A DNA stretch of 64,000 bases from Pseudoalteromonas luteoviolacea (GCF_001696455.1 NZ_MAUJ01000001.1:248001-312000); one strand, 5' to 3'. Positions 9,199 to 17,359 are shown, counted from the stretch's first letter. Translations and numbers: made by a program. Notes: generated by a model from the letters alone, not told the origin.

Positions 9199-9716
9199 GT
9201 AAAACAAAAAAAGTAATCTTCAGTTGTATGACGTTATGGCTACTGAGTGCAAGTATGTTCGCCAGCAGTCATGCACTGAAAGAGACCACTGCGACAATCA
9301 CGTTAAGAAGTGGACAGCTAGATGTTTTAGTAAATACAAACTTCTCACATTGGTTGTCTCTGTTACATAGTAACGAAGCGTGGTTACTAGGTGACACGGA
9401 ACGGGTTTTATTGGCCAATCACACCGATTCAGAAAAAGTAAAATTGCTGAAGGAACTGATCTTACAGCACACAAACTTGAGCAGTAATGGCACGAAGCTT
9501 AACTGCAAAGTGAGTCAATTTCCAAGCAAACTGAGCGAATTGCAAAAGGATCATCATAAGCGAGCCTACTTTAGACTTGGGTGCAAATCGCCTATTAACA
9601 AAGTAACAGCCGTAAGTCTTTCTTTACCCAAGTCTTTGGGTCGAGTGTATGTGAGTTTAGTACAACCTAAACAACAGGTTATTGGGGCTGGTCAAAAAGC
9701 AGTGTTTAAACTTTAA
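9195..9716 (+). CDS. secreted protein of unknown function coupled to YHYH gene
   Basis: 173 residues with an N-terminal signal peptide (MSKTKKVIFSCMTLWLLSASMFASSHA). Its ATG overlaps the stop of the YHYH gene by 4 bases. Two Cys (NCKVSQF and RLGCKSP) could form a disulfide. I recognise no family. The start of the mature protein (KETTATITLRSGQLDVLV) has a loose resemblance in spacing to the DUF6702 protein at 20204 (SETTALFNKNTGQLELMH), which may reflect a shared fold but is weak. Coupling suggests a partner role with the YHYH lipoprotein. Confidence 0.65.
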   Translation: MSKTKKVIFSCMTLWLLSASMFASSHALKETTATITLRSGQLDVLVNTNFSHWLSLLHSNEAWLLGDTERVLLANHTDSEKVKLLKELILQHTNLSSNGTKLNCKVSQFPSKLSELQKDHHKRAYFRLGCKSPINKVTAVSLSLPKSLGRVYVSLVQPKQQVIGAGQKAVFKL

Positions 9717-9726
9717 ATTGAGTTGC

Positions 9727-9755
9727 GCCATGCAGCGAGTTGTTGCATGGCTTTT
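9727..9755 (+). terminator. rho-independent terminator
   Basis: An 8-bp stem GCCATGCA/TGCATGGC (9727-9734, 9744-9751) followed by TTTT, 11 bases after the YHYH operon stop. It also separates this operon from the convergent oxidase gene. Confidence 0.8.
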
Positions 9756-9783
9756 ACTTAGCTGTTCTCGTAAGAAGAGGGCA

Positions 9784-10911
9784 TTAGGTGCTTAATTTTC
9801 TTGCCAAATCTGCGTGACCTCTCACCATATTCAGTGTCAGCTGATCATTTGGCTTTGTGTCATATGCTCTTTTTACTGCCGTGCCGCCTATGACAATTGA
9901 CCCTTTACGCGGAAACATGTAGAGATAGCCTTCTGGCGTTGGCACGACATAGGAATAGGTAATCTCGGGTTGAGGGAGTAAGTGTGTTAATTGGCCTTGA
10001 ATGGGGTACATGCTGTTATCACCAAAGAGCACACTTGCGCCAAGTCCGGTACAGTTGACAATGACGCTCTCTTTTAGTGAGAAGACGTCATCTACACTCT
10101 TAAACTGTGCGAACTTCAACTTGGCACCCGCGCGCTGCGCATCTTGTAAAAGAGCGGGCAAATAAAGCATTGGGTCAATGATTAACGCCTTCATATAGCT
10201 CTGATATGGATAGCCAAATAAGTTATCGTTGGTACTTGTTGCGAGTTCTGGATATAAGTCATTACCACCAGGTAGAGTACTTATAGATTGGCGTTCTTCA
10301 GGCAGCAGTAGATGGTAATTGTTCCAACATACCCCGTAGCGAGGACGGTTTACGTAAGTGAGAAAGCGCGCAAAAGATCCGCGAATGATCGGCCTATCTC
10401 GTGTTAAAAATTGCGAGGTGACTACTTTTTTATCGAAGTAACTGCTAGGTAGCCACAGTGCAGCAGCAATATTAGAAGTTGTGTTTGGTGGAAAGTCCTT
10501 TGCATAGATTGTGACATTAAAACCTTGTTGCGCTAGCAAAAGGGAGGTTGTTAAGCCCATGACACCGGAGCCTAGTACTGCTATATCTCGAGATAGGGGT
10601 TGGCTCGCAAGTTGAGCTGCGATGATAGATGTACCCCAAGAAAGCGTGATGCCACCACCTCCGTGACCATAATTATGTACGATGGTTTTATTTTCGAGCT
10701 GCTCCAACTCTAGACGGTACCCTTGCGGTCTAAAAGGGCGCAGACCGACAACTGAATGGGTGACTCTATCCATTGAAGACTTGAGCGCTTTGTAATGAGC
10801 GTATCGGCTTTGCTTATTGGGAGTAGCTTTTGGGATTGATGCGCATGAGGCTAACCCTAACATACCAAGGCTATATCCCGCTCCAATTAAAAGATCGCGT
10901 CTATTCATCAT
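9784..10911 (-). CDS. FAD-dependent oxidoreductase, D-amino-acid-oxidase type with permuted domain order
   Basis: 375 residues. ATG ATG at 10911/10908 with AGGAC upstream. The N-terminus (NRRDLLIGAG then GLASC) looks like a Tat-type or lipoprotein signal (Cys23). The motifs that close a normal D-amino-acid oxidase, GLRPFRP (56-62) and HNYGHGGGG (79-87) followed by a TLSWG turn, come before the FAD Rossmann motif GSGVMG (114-119) and the TTSNIAAALW segment (about 144-153). The protein ends soon after the IGGT strand that normally precedes GLRP. The order is therefore circularly permuted relative to the textbook enzyme. Substrate unknown: oxidative deamination of an amine or D-amino acid is likely. 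Single gene, convergent with the YHYH operon. Confidence 0.8.
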   Translation of the reverse strand: MMNRRDLLIGAGYSLGMLGLASCASIPKATPNKQSRYAHYKALKSSMDRVTHSVVGLRPFRPQGYRLELEQLENKTIVHNYGHGGGGITLSWGTSIIAAQLASQPLSRDIAVLGSGVMGLTTSLLLAQQGFNVTIYAKDFPPNTTSNIAAALWLPSSYFDKKVVTSQFLTRDRPIIRGSFARFLTYVNRPRYGVCWNNYHLLLPEERQSISTLPGGNDLYPELATSTNDNLFGYPYQSYMKALIIDPMLYLPALLQDAQRAGAKLKFAQFKSVDDVFSLKESVIVNCTGLGASVLFGDNSMYPIQGQLTHLLPQPEITYSYVVPTPEGYLYMFPRKGSIVIGGTAVKRAYDTKPNDQLTLNMVRGHADLARKLST

Positions 10912-11183
10912 AAATCGTCCTTTTCGTATTGATATAGTATCACATTGTACCCAATTTAATTAAATGTAAAGTGAAAGGAGACGATGCTACTTATCTGATT
11001 AAGGTACAGTACACATTGCGCTTGTCATTTCTATTGGTTGTTTTATAACCCATTTATTTAATTTAAGGGCTTAATTTTTTTGTTATATAGTTGATTTTCT
11101 GTAAAAAATGTATAAGGTTTGTTCCTTTTTTAGAATTATAAAAATACAGTATAATTTTTTGAGCATTAACAAGGAGCCACATA

Positions 11184-11627
11184 ATGCTAAAAGCCATTTT
11201 TCCGTTAACGATTGCACTTGCCTCATATTCATCACATGCGGACGATTTTGAGTTTTCTTCGGGTATAGGGCTACAATATGGCGGTATAGTTGGGGTACAA
11301 GCGGCTCTAAAACAGGAAAATAGTAAATATTTTGCCTCTTTAGGTCTTTACGGCGTATCTGTAGGGGGGCAATATGTCGTGTCTGAGAATACCAAACACG
11401 CGTTAGGTTTCAATGCTGGTAGAATGCTTCTGATTTTCGGTGATTATACCGATTATGTTGCGTTAACTTATAATTACCATGTCAGTGGCTTTCATAACTC
11501 AGGCTGGGAGTTGGGTACTGGTGTGGGTTATTTCGTCAATGAGGAATCCTCTACAATCTTTAGTTCCAAAGTAATCGAAGAAGAAAAAGAAGCCAATTTA
11601 TTTATCAATATTGGTTATAAGTTTTAA
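11184..11627 (+). CDS. small outer-membrane-like beta protein
   Basis: 147 residues with AAGGAG before the ATG and a signal peptide (MLKAIFPLTIALASYSSHA). The mature part alternates Gly and aromatic residues in short strands (GIGLQYGGIVGVQAAL, YFASLGLYGVSVGGQY) and ends in GYKF with a terminal Phe, the C-terminal mark of outer-membrane beta barrels. No family recognised. The size would suit an 8-strand barrel. Confidence 0.6.
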   Translation: MLKAIFPLTIALASYSSHADDFEFSSGIGLQYGGIVGVQAALKQENSKYFASLGLYGVSVGGQYVVSENTKHALGFNAGRMLLIFGDYTDYVALTYNYHVSGFHNSGWELGTGVGYFVNEESSTIFSSKVIEEEKEANLFINIGYKF

Positions 11628-11759
11628 TGCACTAGAGGTAGTTTGAGTATAACCTGCACTTTGCATATCATGCCCTTCGCTAAAAGCGCATTGCAAGTTT
11701 GCATTACGGTTATTTGAAATATTCAATACTCCTGTATTGATTCTCTGCTCAAGCTCTAC

Positions 11760-11850
11760 TAGTTTTTTAGGGCGGCGAGACGCTCCCGCCCCTTTAAAAA
11801 GGGCCTTCAAGACCGGGACGGCCCGGCAGCTATAAAGAGGCTGCTTAGCG
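11760..11850. repeat. cluster of GC-rich hairpins, possible dispersed repeat element
   Basis: In the 315-base gap between 11628 and 11942 the local composition switches from AT-rich to clearly GC-rich. Four hairpins can be drawn in a row: GGGCGG/CCGCCC (11770-11791), a CCCTTTAAAAAGGG palindrome (near 11790-11803), CCGGG/CCCGG (11813-11826) and GCAGC/GCTGC (11826-11844). A minus-strand frame crosses the block but has no ribosome site and does not look like a protein gene. It may be an intergenic repeat (REP- or MITE-like) or a structured RNA. Confidence 0.4.
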
Positions 11851-11942
11851 AGAACGGTCATCAATATTATACCTTAGCTTTTTTAACTTAGCCTCTAAAG
11901 TAAAACTGATGTGCTGTGCACAGCTTTACAGAGGATATGACT

Positions 11943-12794
11943 ATGAAGCCCGTAATTTCAATCGTGACACACCAAGATGCGCCACAAGGGGTCGCCGATG
12001 ATAAAATTTTGGCGGCCGAACTTACAAAGCGGGGCGTCCATGTTCAATTTGCAGTTTGGAATGATTATAGGGTTAACTGGTCTCTAAGTGACCTAGCCCT
12101 AGTGCGCTCAACTTGGGACTATCATCTACAGCCAACAACATGGCACCAGTGGATTAAACAGGTTTCGACAGCTACCAAACTGGTGAATTCAGCAGAACTG
12201 CAATTGTGGAATAGCAACAAATCTTATTTGTTAGAGTTAGTGTCTAAGGGAATAAATGTAATACCAACAAGATCACCTTCTACCGTGACTGAGCTTTTGA
12301 AAACATGCAATGAGAATGATTGGCATGATGTCGTTATTAAACCATCAATTGGTGCCAGTGCGTTTGGCGCTAAACGTTTTAATACATCATCTCTAAGCAC
12401 AGAAGGGGCTGTGCACTTTAACGAACTTGTCAAACGCTTCGCAGTGATATTGCAACCGTATCAAAAAGCAGTGGAAACTGAGCGTGAACGCTCCCTTGTA
12501 TATATAAATCAAAGCTTTTCACATGCGTTTAGCAAACCCGCATTTCATTCTGAACTTGGCAATCAGTTACTTGAAGCGCATCAAGCCTTACCTGATGAAC
12601 AGAAATTAGCAAAGAGAGTGTTGGATGCGTTACCCGAATGTCCGTTAATTGCACGCATAGATTTATTACCGTCCGAATTTGGTCCTAAGCTGATGGAAGT
12701 AGAGCTAATCGAACCCGAGTTAGCGCTGCACTTTAGTGACAAATGTACGTCAATGCTTGCCGATGCTTTGATGGAAGAGGTGAGGGCTGTTTGA
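11943..12794 (+). CDS. ATP-grasp family enzyme (RimK/DcsG-like)
   Basis: 283 residues. The ATG at 11943 is chosen because GAGGA (11931-11935) is 7 bases away; the frame is open to 11916. Visible motifs: VRSTWDYH near residue 60, LWNSNKSYL, IKPSIGASAFGAKRF (the ATP-binding lysine strand and glycine turn), the RxDLLP turn (ARIDLLPSEFGPKLMEVELIEP) with acidic Mg ligands near the C-terminus. These fit the ATP-grasp group that includes glutathione synthetase-like and D-cycloserine-forming DcsG enzymes, which join a carboxylate to an amine or a ring nitrogen. The substrate cannot be told. It stands alone. Confidence 0.75.
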   Translation: MKPVISIVTHQDAPQGVADDKILAAELTKRGVHVQFAVWNDYRVNWSLSDLALVRSTWDYHLQPTTWHQWIKQVSTATKLVNSAELQLWNSNKSYLLELVSKGINVIPTRSPSTVTELLKTCNENDWHDVVIKPSIGASAFGAKRFNTSSLSTEGAVHFNELVKRFAVILQPYQKAVETERERSLVYINQSFSHAFSKPAFHSELGNQLLEAHQALPDEQKLAKRVLDALPECPLIARIDLLPSEFGPKLMEVELIEPELALHFSDKCTSMLADALMEEVRAV

Positions 12795-12835
12795 GTGACT
12801 AGATAAGGGGGGCGGTTTTGAGTCGCGCTCAGTGT

Positions 12836-12880
12836 TGGGCTAGTGGCACTTATTATTTATAAAGCCTATTAGCTAGCCCA
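12836..12880 (+). terminator. 8-bp stem with long loop
   Basis: TGGGCTAG (12836-12843) and CTAGCCCA (12873-12880) flank a 29-base AT-rich loop, 41 bases after the ATP-grasp stop. No T-tract. A candidate terminator or a boundary of the accessory stretch that follows. Confidence 0.25.
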
Positions 12881-12967
12881 GTACATTACTTTATTCACTC
12901 TGGCGTTTAGTAACTTTCGACTCGCATTAGAGCAAACTAAGCGTATGTCGTCATTTTTAGTGTGTTT

Positions 12968-13324
12968 TTATACGCCGCCTGAAATTAACACGGATTTATC
13001 TACTGGTGGGTTCGTACATTTCAAGTTTGCGGTTACATAAGGCCAATGGACCCTTTTCGCATGAATTACAAAACCTTGCTTCATTGTGTAATCTGAAAGC
13101 TCAAATGAACCAGCGCAGAGTTCAGCAGCTCTACGCATTAACTTTACTCTTAAACTGTCATATGACTCATTATTACTACCGTCAACACGAACGAGAAATT
13201 TGTTTTCGGTTAGCACTTTTTCTGAATATCCGCTAGCCCCATTGTGAGGGTAACCATCAAGTGGTTGATATGAACTACAGCCCATCATTCCAAAAGTTAG
13301 GAGTAGTATTGTAAATCTGAACAA
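12968..13324 (-). CDS. small lipoprotein, CC0125/CC1285-like
   Basis: 118 residues starting at a TTG (13324), supported by GAGG upstream and because only this start yields a full lipoprotein signal (LLLTFGMMGC, Cys16). The core GYSEKVLTENKFLVRVDG and LMRRAAELC motifs resemble the CC0125/CC1285 family of small outer-membrane lipoproteins, of unknown function. It is the first of a set of small minus-strand genes that form the accessory region to about 17.8 kb. Confidence 0.65.
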   Translation of the reverse strand: MFRFTILLLTFGMMGCSSYQPLDGYPHNGASGYSEKVLTENKFLVRVDGSNNESYDSLRVKLMRRAAELCAGSFELSDYTMKQGFVIHAKRVHWPYVTANLKCTNPPVDKSVLISGGV

Positions 13325-13350
13325 CGTTAAATACCTCGTGAAAATACCAA

Positions 13351-13373
13351 AATCAAAGGGGGCAGAGTAATTG
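13351..13373 (+). repeat. 23-bp repeat, copy 1
   Basis: The sequence starting AATCAAAGGGG and ending CAGAGTAATTG recurs at 16844-16866 with a single difference (G versus T at the 12th base). It lies between two small genes. Similar GGGGTCAGAG-type sequences are found beside IS200-like/REP-associated transposases, but no transposase is present here. Confidence 0.55.
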
Positions 13374-13419
13374 CTTTAGTCGACCAAATTTGCTGTAAAG
13401 TTATTTGGTTGAAAGGCCC

Positions 13420-13911
13420 TCACTGAGTTATTAATACTCTTTTCATTAAAACTGCGTTTTCGCCGTAACTAGGGCATATGGTTGGCCTTGGAACTTTTGT
13501 GAATTCTAGCATTGACCAAAAGCTATCAGCACCTTGAACTGCAACAAGCGTTATTCTCTTAATCCTTTTCTGTAATGCGACTCTTATAAGCTCTTTCACC
13601 ATTTTACGGCCTATACCTTTTCCCTTTGATTGTGAGTTAACTGCCATATCATGCAGAAATAAGGTATCACTATTTCCAGTATCTGGCAGAGGCTCAAATA
13701 GTTTTGGTGGCTGAGTGCCATGCCATGGATGCGCTAACAAATAGCCCAATACATCATTTTGGTTTGAAACACAGACAAAGCATGTTTCCGGTGACGCGGA
13801 ATATTTAGATTTGAGTACTTCTAACTCTTCCGGACCAATTTGATGATAAGCGTCATTTTGAATGTTCAAGATAGCAGGCCAGTTTTCCTCTTTTATTTCT
13901 TGAATCTTCAT
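13420..13911 (-). CDS. GNAT family N-acetyltransferase
   Basis: 163 residues with a normal ATG. The acetyl-CoA pyrophosphate-binding loop is seen as QSKGKGIGRKMV (about 93-104), preceded by the beta-4 strand LFLHDMAVN and followed by ALQKRIKRITLVAVQ. The whole is one GNAT domain of usual length. The acceptor substrate is not predictable. Genes of this type are frequent passengers in mobile cassette arrays, which fits the neighbourhood. Confidence 0.8.
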   Translation of the reverse strand: MKIQEIKEENWPAILNIQNDAYHQIGPEELEVLKSKYSASPETCFVCVSNQNDVLGYLLAHPWHGTQPPKLFEPLPDTGNSDTLFLHDMAVNSQSKGKGIGRKMVKELIRVALQKRIKRITLVAVQGADSFWSMLEFTKVPRPTICPSYGENAVLMKRVLITQ

Positions 13912-14258
13912 GTACCTTGCATCCTTGTGAGTTAAATTTGTACTGTGTTAATTTTGACTAAAGTTAAATGCTAAATGTGACCTGCGCAATATTCTTCAAA
14001 GCGAATTGTAACCAGTAAGCAAAAAGGCGGGATTATATGCGTTTACGTCCCGAATGTCACAACGTAACACATCTATTTCTCCCCAAGTTTCAATAAGAAA
14101 GTGACAATTCAATTGGAGAATGCCATTAACTTTGAATCCTTTGGTTAATTCAACGCTCTAGGTGTGTAAAAGGGGTCGAGTAACAATGATAAGCAAGCGC
14201 CAGAGTATTGTAAGTTTGGTTGAATGGGTTTGTACTAAACCGTTGTGATGCCAAAAAG
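13912..14258. other. non-coding stretch in accessory region
   Basis: 347 AT-rich bases between two minus-strand genes. I see no convincing gene, RNA or terminator. The 3' side of the gene at 14259 carries TAAGCTCTAAC on the minus strand, a possible degraded attC-like edge. Confidence 0.3.
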
Positions 14259-14561
14259 TTAGAGCTTACCCGTATGATAAAACTCTAGTCGCTTCTTTAC
14301 AAATAAACATTGTTCTAACCAGTCATTTTTCTCGGCAATATCTATTAGTTCAGATGGCTCTTTATAAAGCTCCAAAGCATCGGAAACATCGATGGTGATA
14401 GCACTCTCAAATTCATTCAAGATCTTTTCAATACGACATACTAAAGGTTTACAATCTGATTTATGAGATACATCAAGATGCGCCAAAAGAATTCTCATTG
14501 AATTGATTTTCGGCTCTCTAAATTTATCTCTTTTGATCTTTCTTAGTAACCAAGTCCACAT
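14259..14561 (-). CDS. hypothetical protein
   Basis: 100 residues, ATG start with only a weak ribosome site. It is mostly alpha-helical in character, with a basic N-terminus (MWTWLLRKIKRDK) and an acidic middle. No recognised family and no signal peptide. Composition is AT-rich like its neighbours. Probably a passenger gene of the accessory region. Confidence 0.5.
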   Translation of the reverse strand: MWTWLLRKIKRDKFREPKINSMRILLAHLDVSHKSDCKPLVCRIEKILNEFESAITIDVSDALELYKEPSELIDIAEKNDWLEQCLFVKKRLEFYHTGKL

Positions 14562-14796
14562 ATTTTCACTATATTTTTGAGTGTTTTTAACTACATCAAT
14601 TTTATTATAAAACTCAGAGAGTAATAACAGGTTTTAATGTGTAATGTTTATTGCGATTCACCATAGCAGTATCTCGAAACTTTGTCACTATTTTGGGGTT
14701 TTTATTGAATAAAATTTGGTGAAGATAAGTGAAATTAAAATATATAAGTATTTTAAGGTGGTTTTTCTGTGGGGGATTTTCATTTGATATGGATTT

Positions 14797-15081
14797 TTAT
14801 ATGATTAATACATCTATATCGGATTTACTATCAAGCGTTAGCATTTTAGCGAAGTTAATTACATCATCTACAGACTCCGCGGGGTGACTTGTCGTTGTTA
14901 TAAATTTTGGTGTTATAGAGTCGCCGATTGCCAGTTCATCAATAATATCTTCAATCTTTTCACAGTCAACACCAACGACGCAAAACAAAACATATCCTCT
15001 ATCCAATAGAGATAAAATTATCTCATTCTGTTCAGTGCTATAGCGTCGCGTAGAAACTAAAACTACTCTCGAATTCTTCAT
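14797..15081 (-). CDS. hypothetical protein, possibly DUF7684-like
   Basis: 94 residues beginning with an alternating strand-helix pattern (SRVVLVSTRRYST, EIILSLLDRGYVLFCVVGVDCEKIEDIIDEL) that looks like a small alpha/beta fold. The phrase LFCVVGVDCE followed by TTTSHPAESVDDVINFA reminds me of a small family of unknown function. No clear ribosome site precedes the ATG. Likely a passenger gene. Confidence 0.5.
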   Translation of the reverse strand: MKNSRVVLVSTRRYSTEQNEIILSLLDRGYVLFCVVGVDCEKIEDIIDELAIGDSITPKFITTTSHPAESVDDVINFAKMLTLDSKSDIDVLII

Positions 15082-15347
15082 GGCATATAAATTTTATGCA
15101 TTCATTTGTTATGTAACGTTATACATGGCGATTGTTTGATATATTGAAAAGCGCTCTATACTTTTGAAAAATACATAGTTTTTAGCAGGGTTTGGTGCTA
15201 TTGCTCTGTATTTTAGGTGTGTATCTTACCGATGTTTTATTACGTATCTTTTACATCGTCATGTGAGCTTTCCACTACGCTAGAAAAGGCATAACTAAAA
15301 ACTGTTCACCCTTCTCATTTAACGGTTAGTGCTCGTTTAATTAGGGG

Positions 15348-15619
15348 TTAAACTTGGTAATCCTGCGTTTGAAATGTCTCTTTGGCCAGTTTAGCTTTAT
15401 TAATATGCTCATTATGACGTTCAATAAGTTCAGATAATTGTCCAACTCGACTTGGAATATTTACAATTTGAACATTGCCGTTGCTGTACCAACCTTTGTT
15501 TATACACTGCTATTTTCTTCACAAGGTAGAAATTCTGTACTCAATTCAGTCGGTCTAAGTGGATATTCTTTACTATTTACGCCTATGGCTATAAAAGTCA
15601 GGTCAAATAAGGCGATGAT
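15348..15619 (-). pseudogene. frameshifted gene remnant
   Basis: Two minus-strand frames with protein-like composition abut. The first (15500-15619) reads a hydrophobic start and ELSTEFLPCEENSSV. The second (15348-15509), one base out of phase, continues INKGWYSNGNVQIVNIP and ends ETFQTQDYQV. One inserted base near 15503 would join them into about 90 residues. No start codon is visible, so the 5' end is also damaged or non-standard. Family unknown. A plus-strand frame over the same bases is an antisense shadow. Confidence 0.45.
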
Positions 15620-15671
15620 TTAGGCTATAAATTTACAATTGCGTTGTGGTATTTTGGATATTTGAAAATAA

Positions 15672-15884
15672 ACCTAACGCCTTAATAAAGGACATAAAAG
15701 CAGATGGACGTAATGGTGATTAAGGAGCGCAAGCCATACATTTTGTGCCCTTGTCATAAACACCAATGATACATAAAGTCCATACTCCACTTTAAGGACT
15801 TTTTTACAGGTGCGGCTATGAGGCGTTTAGTTTAAAATGATCCTAAACGCCTTCATGAGTTCTTGTTTGAGGGTTTTGTTATAT
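15672..15884 (-). other. attC-like recombination site (candidate)
   Basis: On the minus strand the stop of the gene at 15879 lies in ATATAACAAAACCC, and about 200 bases on comes AAGGCGTTAGGT, a match to the GTTRRRY core of integron attC sites. In between, the arms TAAACTAAACGCC and GGCGTTAGGTTTA are roughly complementary, and GGCGTTTAG/CTAAACGCC (15822-15851) forms a perfect 9-bp hairpin. It is longer than usual attC sites and may be degraded. Confidence 0.35.
15775..15806 (+). terminator. hairpin followed by T-tract
   Basis: AAAGTCC (15775-15781) and GGACTTT (15796-15802) flank a 14-base loop, and T continues to 15805. It looks like a plus-strand terminator inside the attC-like region, with no plus-strand gene directly upstream. 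Confidence 0.35.
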
Positions 15885-16304
15885 GCTCTTGGCTCTCAGA
15901 CCTGCGATAACTGGGTTAATAAGAAGCAAGAAGACAATTAGCCCGCTCAAAGGCAGATAAAGGCCAACTTCTCCATCCGAGACATCTTGATATGAAGCGT
16001 ATAATACGTACGCTATGCCAGTTACCCCCGAAATTTTTGGAAAATCATGCATAGACAATGTAAGCGTCATCCAAAATAAAGCAGAGACTAATACGTAAAA
16101 CCCAAAGCCTTGATTGTCTATTAGGGTCTTGATTCCTTCAAGGTCTCTTGATGGCATTTCAACGGCAAAGAAACTTATAACAGATATTAGCCACAGCAGT
16201 GCACATATAACAACACCACCGTAAACCGCAACCTTATAACCTTTAGCAGATTTCGTATCTGGGAAAATGTAGTATTTTAGAAGATTTATTAGAGTTATGT
16301 TCAT
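15879..16304 (-). CDS. four-helix membrane protein, unknown function
   Basis: 141 residues with about four membrane segments (VAVYGGVVICALLWLISVI, FGFYVLVSALFWMTLTL, ISGVTGIAYVLYA, LYLPLSGLIVFLLLIN). ATG starts 3 bases after the stop of the small membrane gene at 16308, so the pair is probably translated together. No recognised family. The stop codon lies in a TAACAA motif, as is common for cassette genes whose stop overlaps an attC site. Confidence 0.55.
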   Translation of the reverse strand: MNITLINLLKYYIFPDTKSAKGYKVAVYGGVVICALLWLISVISFFAVEMPSRDLEGIKTLIDNQGFGFYVLVSALFWMTLTLSMHDFPKISGVTGIAYVLYASYQDVSDGEVGLYLPLSGLIVFLLLINPVIAGLRAKSI

Positions 16305-16307
16305 AAT

Positions 16308-16559
16308 TTATAGATACTCTTTAAAGAGTAAATAGATAACTGGAGACGAAATAAAGTAGCCTGTTATTAAAATTTTGAAAAAGCTATCACTGGTGGCGGA
16401 AATATTTGCAGCTATACTAAAGGACTCTTCATCGGGCACTTCAAAAGGTCTTATTCTTCTGTATATTTTGAAAAAAATAACGCCAACAAGAAAGGGTATC
16501 GTTATCGCTGTGATTAGTAGCACCACAAATAACCATGCTTCAATACTTGTTGATTTCAC
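16308..16559 (-). CDS. small two-helix membrane protein
   Basis: 83 residues from a GTG start supported by AAGGA 7 bases upstream. Helix 1 is AWLFVVLLITAITIPFLVGV and helix 2 FFKILITGYFISSPVIYLL, separated by a charged loop (RRIRPFEVPDEES). Unknown family. Coupled to the gene at 15879 (3-base gap). About 20 bases upstream of the GTG on the minus strand is GTTAAGC, a perfect match to the integron GTTRRRY core. Confidence 0.5.
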   Translation of the reverse strand: MKSTSIEAWLFVVLLITAITIPFLVGVIFFKIYRRIRPFEVPDEESFSIAANISATSDSFFKILITGYFISSPVIYLLFKEYL

Positions 16560-17156
16560 AGTATATTCCTTGAAAGTATCGTGGCTTAACTTACAATCCG
16601 AGCTCGCTGTTATGTGCCTATAATTTTTAATTAACCTATTATGATTTCTATTGAGCTATTCATGCTGCCAATAAAAATTACTGAAAGGCAAAAGTGTGAG
16701 TAGAATAAACGAAAGAGTAGGAAAATTCCTTCCCAAAAATAAGTCTAAACCTGAAATTTATACCAGCATTATTAACTATTTAAAGTTGCTCTACTACATA
16801 TAAATGACTGTTTTACCGAGCATTTCAGTAACTGAATGACAGGAATCAAAGGGGTCAGAGTAATTGATTGTAATTTAGAGCGATCGATGACTTATTTGGG
16901 TGTATTTCATATCCAAAAATGTTACTGAGCTAAAGTTTCAGTTTGTATGCAGGCAAGTCTTCATTTTTTAATGATATTGGTTGCTTAAGAAGACTAGATA
17001 AAACGAGTCAAAGAGCGTGTTCAAACCAAGTTTATGCGCCATTAATAATGCATTTGTTAAGTGCAGTGCTGTAATTTTACTATTTTATCCCCCTTAATGT
17101 TTACAGTAATGTGGCTTTAAGCACCACCAGCTGAAAATTTTAAATTACGATAACGA
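16560..17156. other. gene-poor accessory stretch
   Basis: About 600 AT-rich bases. It contains an attC-core-like GTTAAGC near 16579-16585 (minus), the second copy of the 23-bp repeat, and a 35-codon plus-strand frame at 16696-16803 that could be a gene fragment. Otherwise I see nothing convincing. Confidence 0.35.
16844..16866 (+). repeat. 23-bp repeat, copy 2
   Basis: Same sequence and orientation as 13351-13373 except T for G at the 12th base. The two copies bracket 3.5 kb of small genes and remnants, and may be relics of a mobile element or a dispersed repeat. Confidence 0.55.
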
Positions 17157-17327
17157 CTAGATTCCGGCATGCTTAAATGAAAGTGTTGGTTTCAGCGCAA
17201 CTTTGACAAATACACAAGTTTCCATTTGATGCTCATTTCCCGCCTTGCTTAAACAAGGTTCTAGTAATAGAAAAGTCTTCATAGGTTGCCAAGCTGAAAT
17301 CAGTAAAGCTACAAAAATAATTACCAA
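17157..17327 (-). CDS. possible small membrane-anchored protein
   Basis: A 56-residue minus-strand frame with a TTG start and no clear ribosome site. It has a protein-like N-terminal helix (VIIFVALLISAWQP) followed by a Cys-containing tail (LLLEPCLSKAGNEHQ). It starts 32 bases after the stop of the gene at 17360. It could instead be the translated face of an intergenic repeat, since a second frame over the same bases also stays open. Weak call. Confidence 0.25.
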   Translation of the reverse strand: MVIIFVALLISAWQPMKTFLLLEPCLSKAGNEHQMETCVFVKVALKPTLSFKHAGI

Positions 17328-17359
17328 CCAAGTGTGTTGGGGTCTTTTTGCTGGATTTG

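Noticed and set aside
11598..11864. 88-codon minus-strand frame over the hairpin cluster
   Set aside because: It overlaps the end of the upstream gene, has no ribosome site and reads through palindromes; more likely a translated repeat.
15438..15623. 61-codon plus-strand frame
   Set aside because: Antisense to the better supported frameshifted gene remnant; TTG start without a ribosome site.
16696..16803. 35-codon GTG frame (MSRINERVGKF...) after GAAAGG
   Set aside because: Could be the head of a lost gene, but too short and without recognisable similarity to call.
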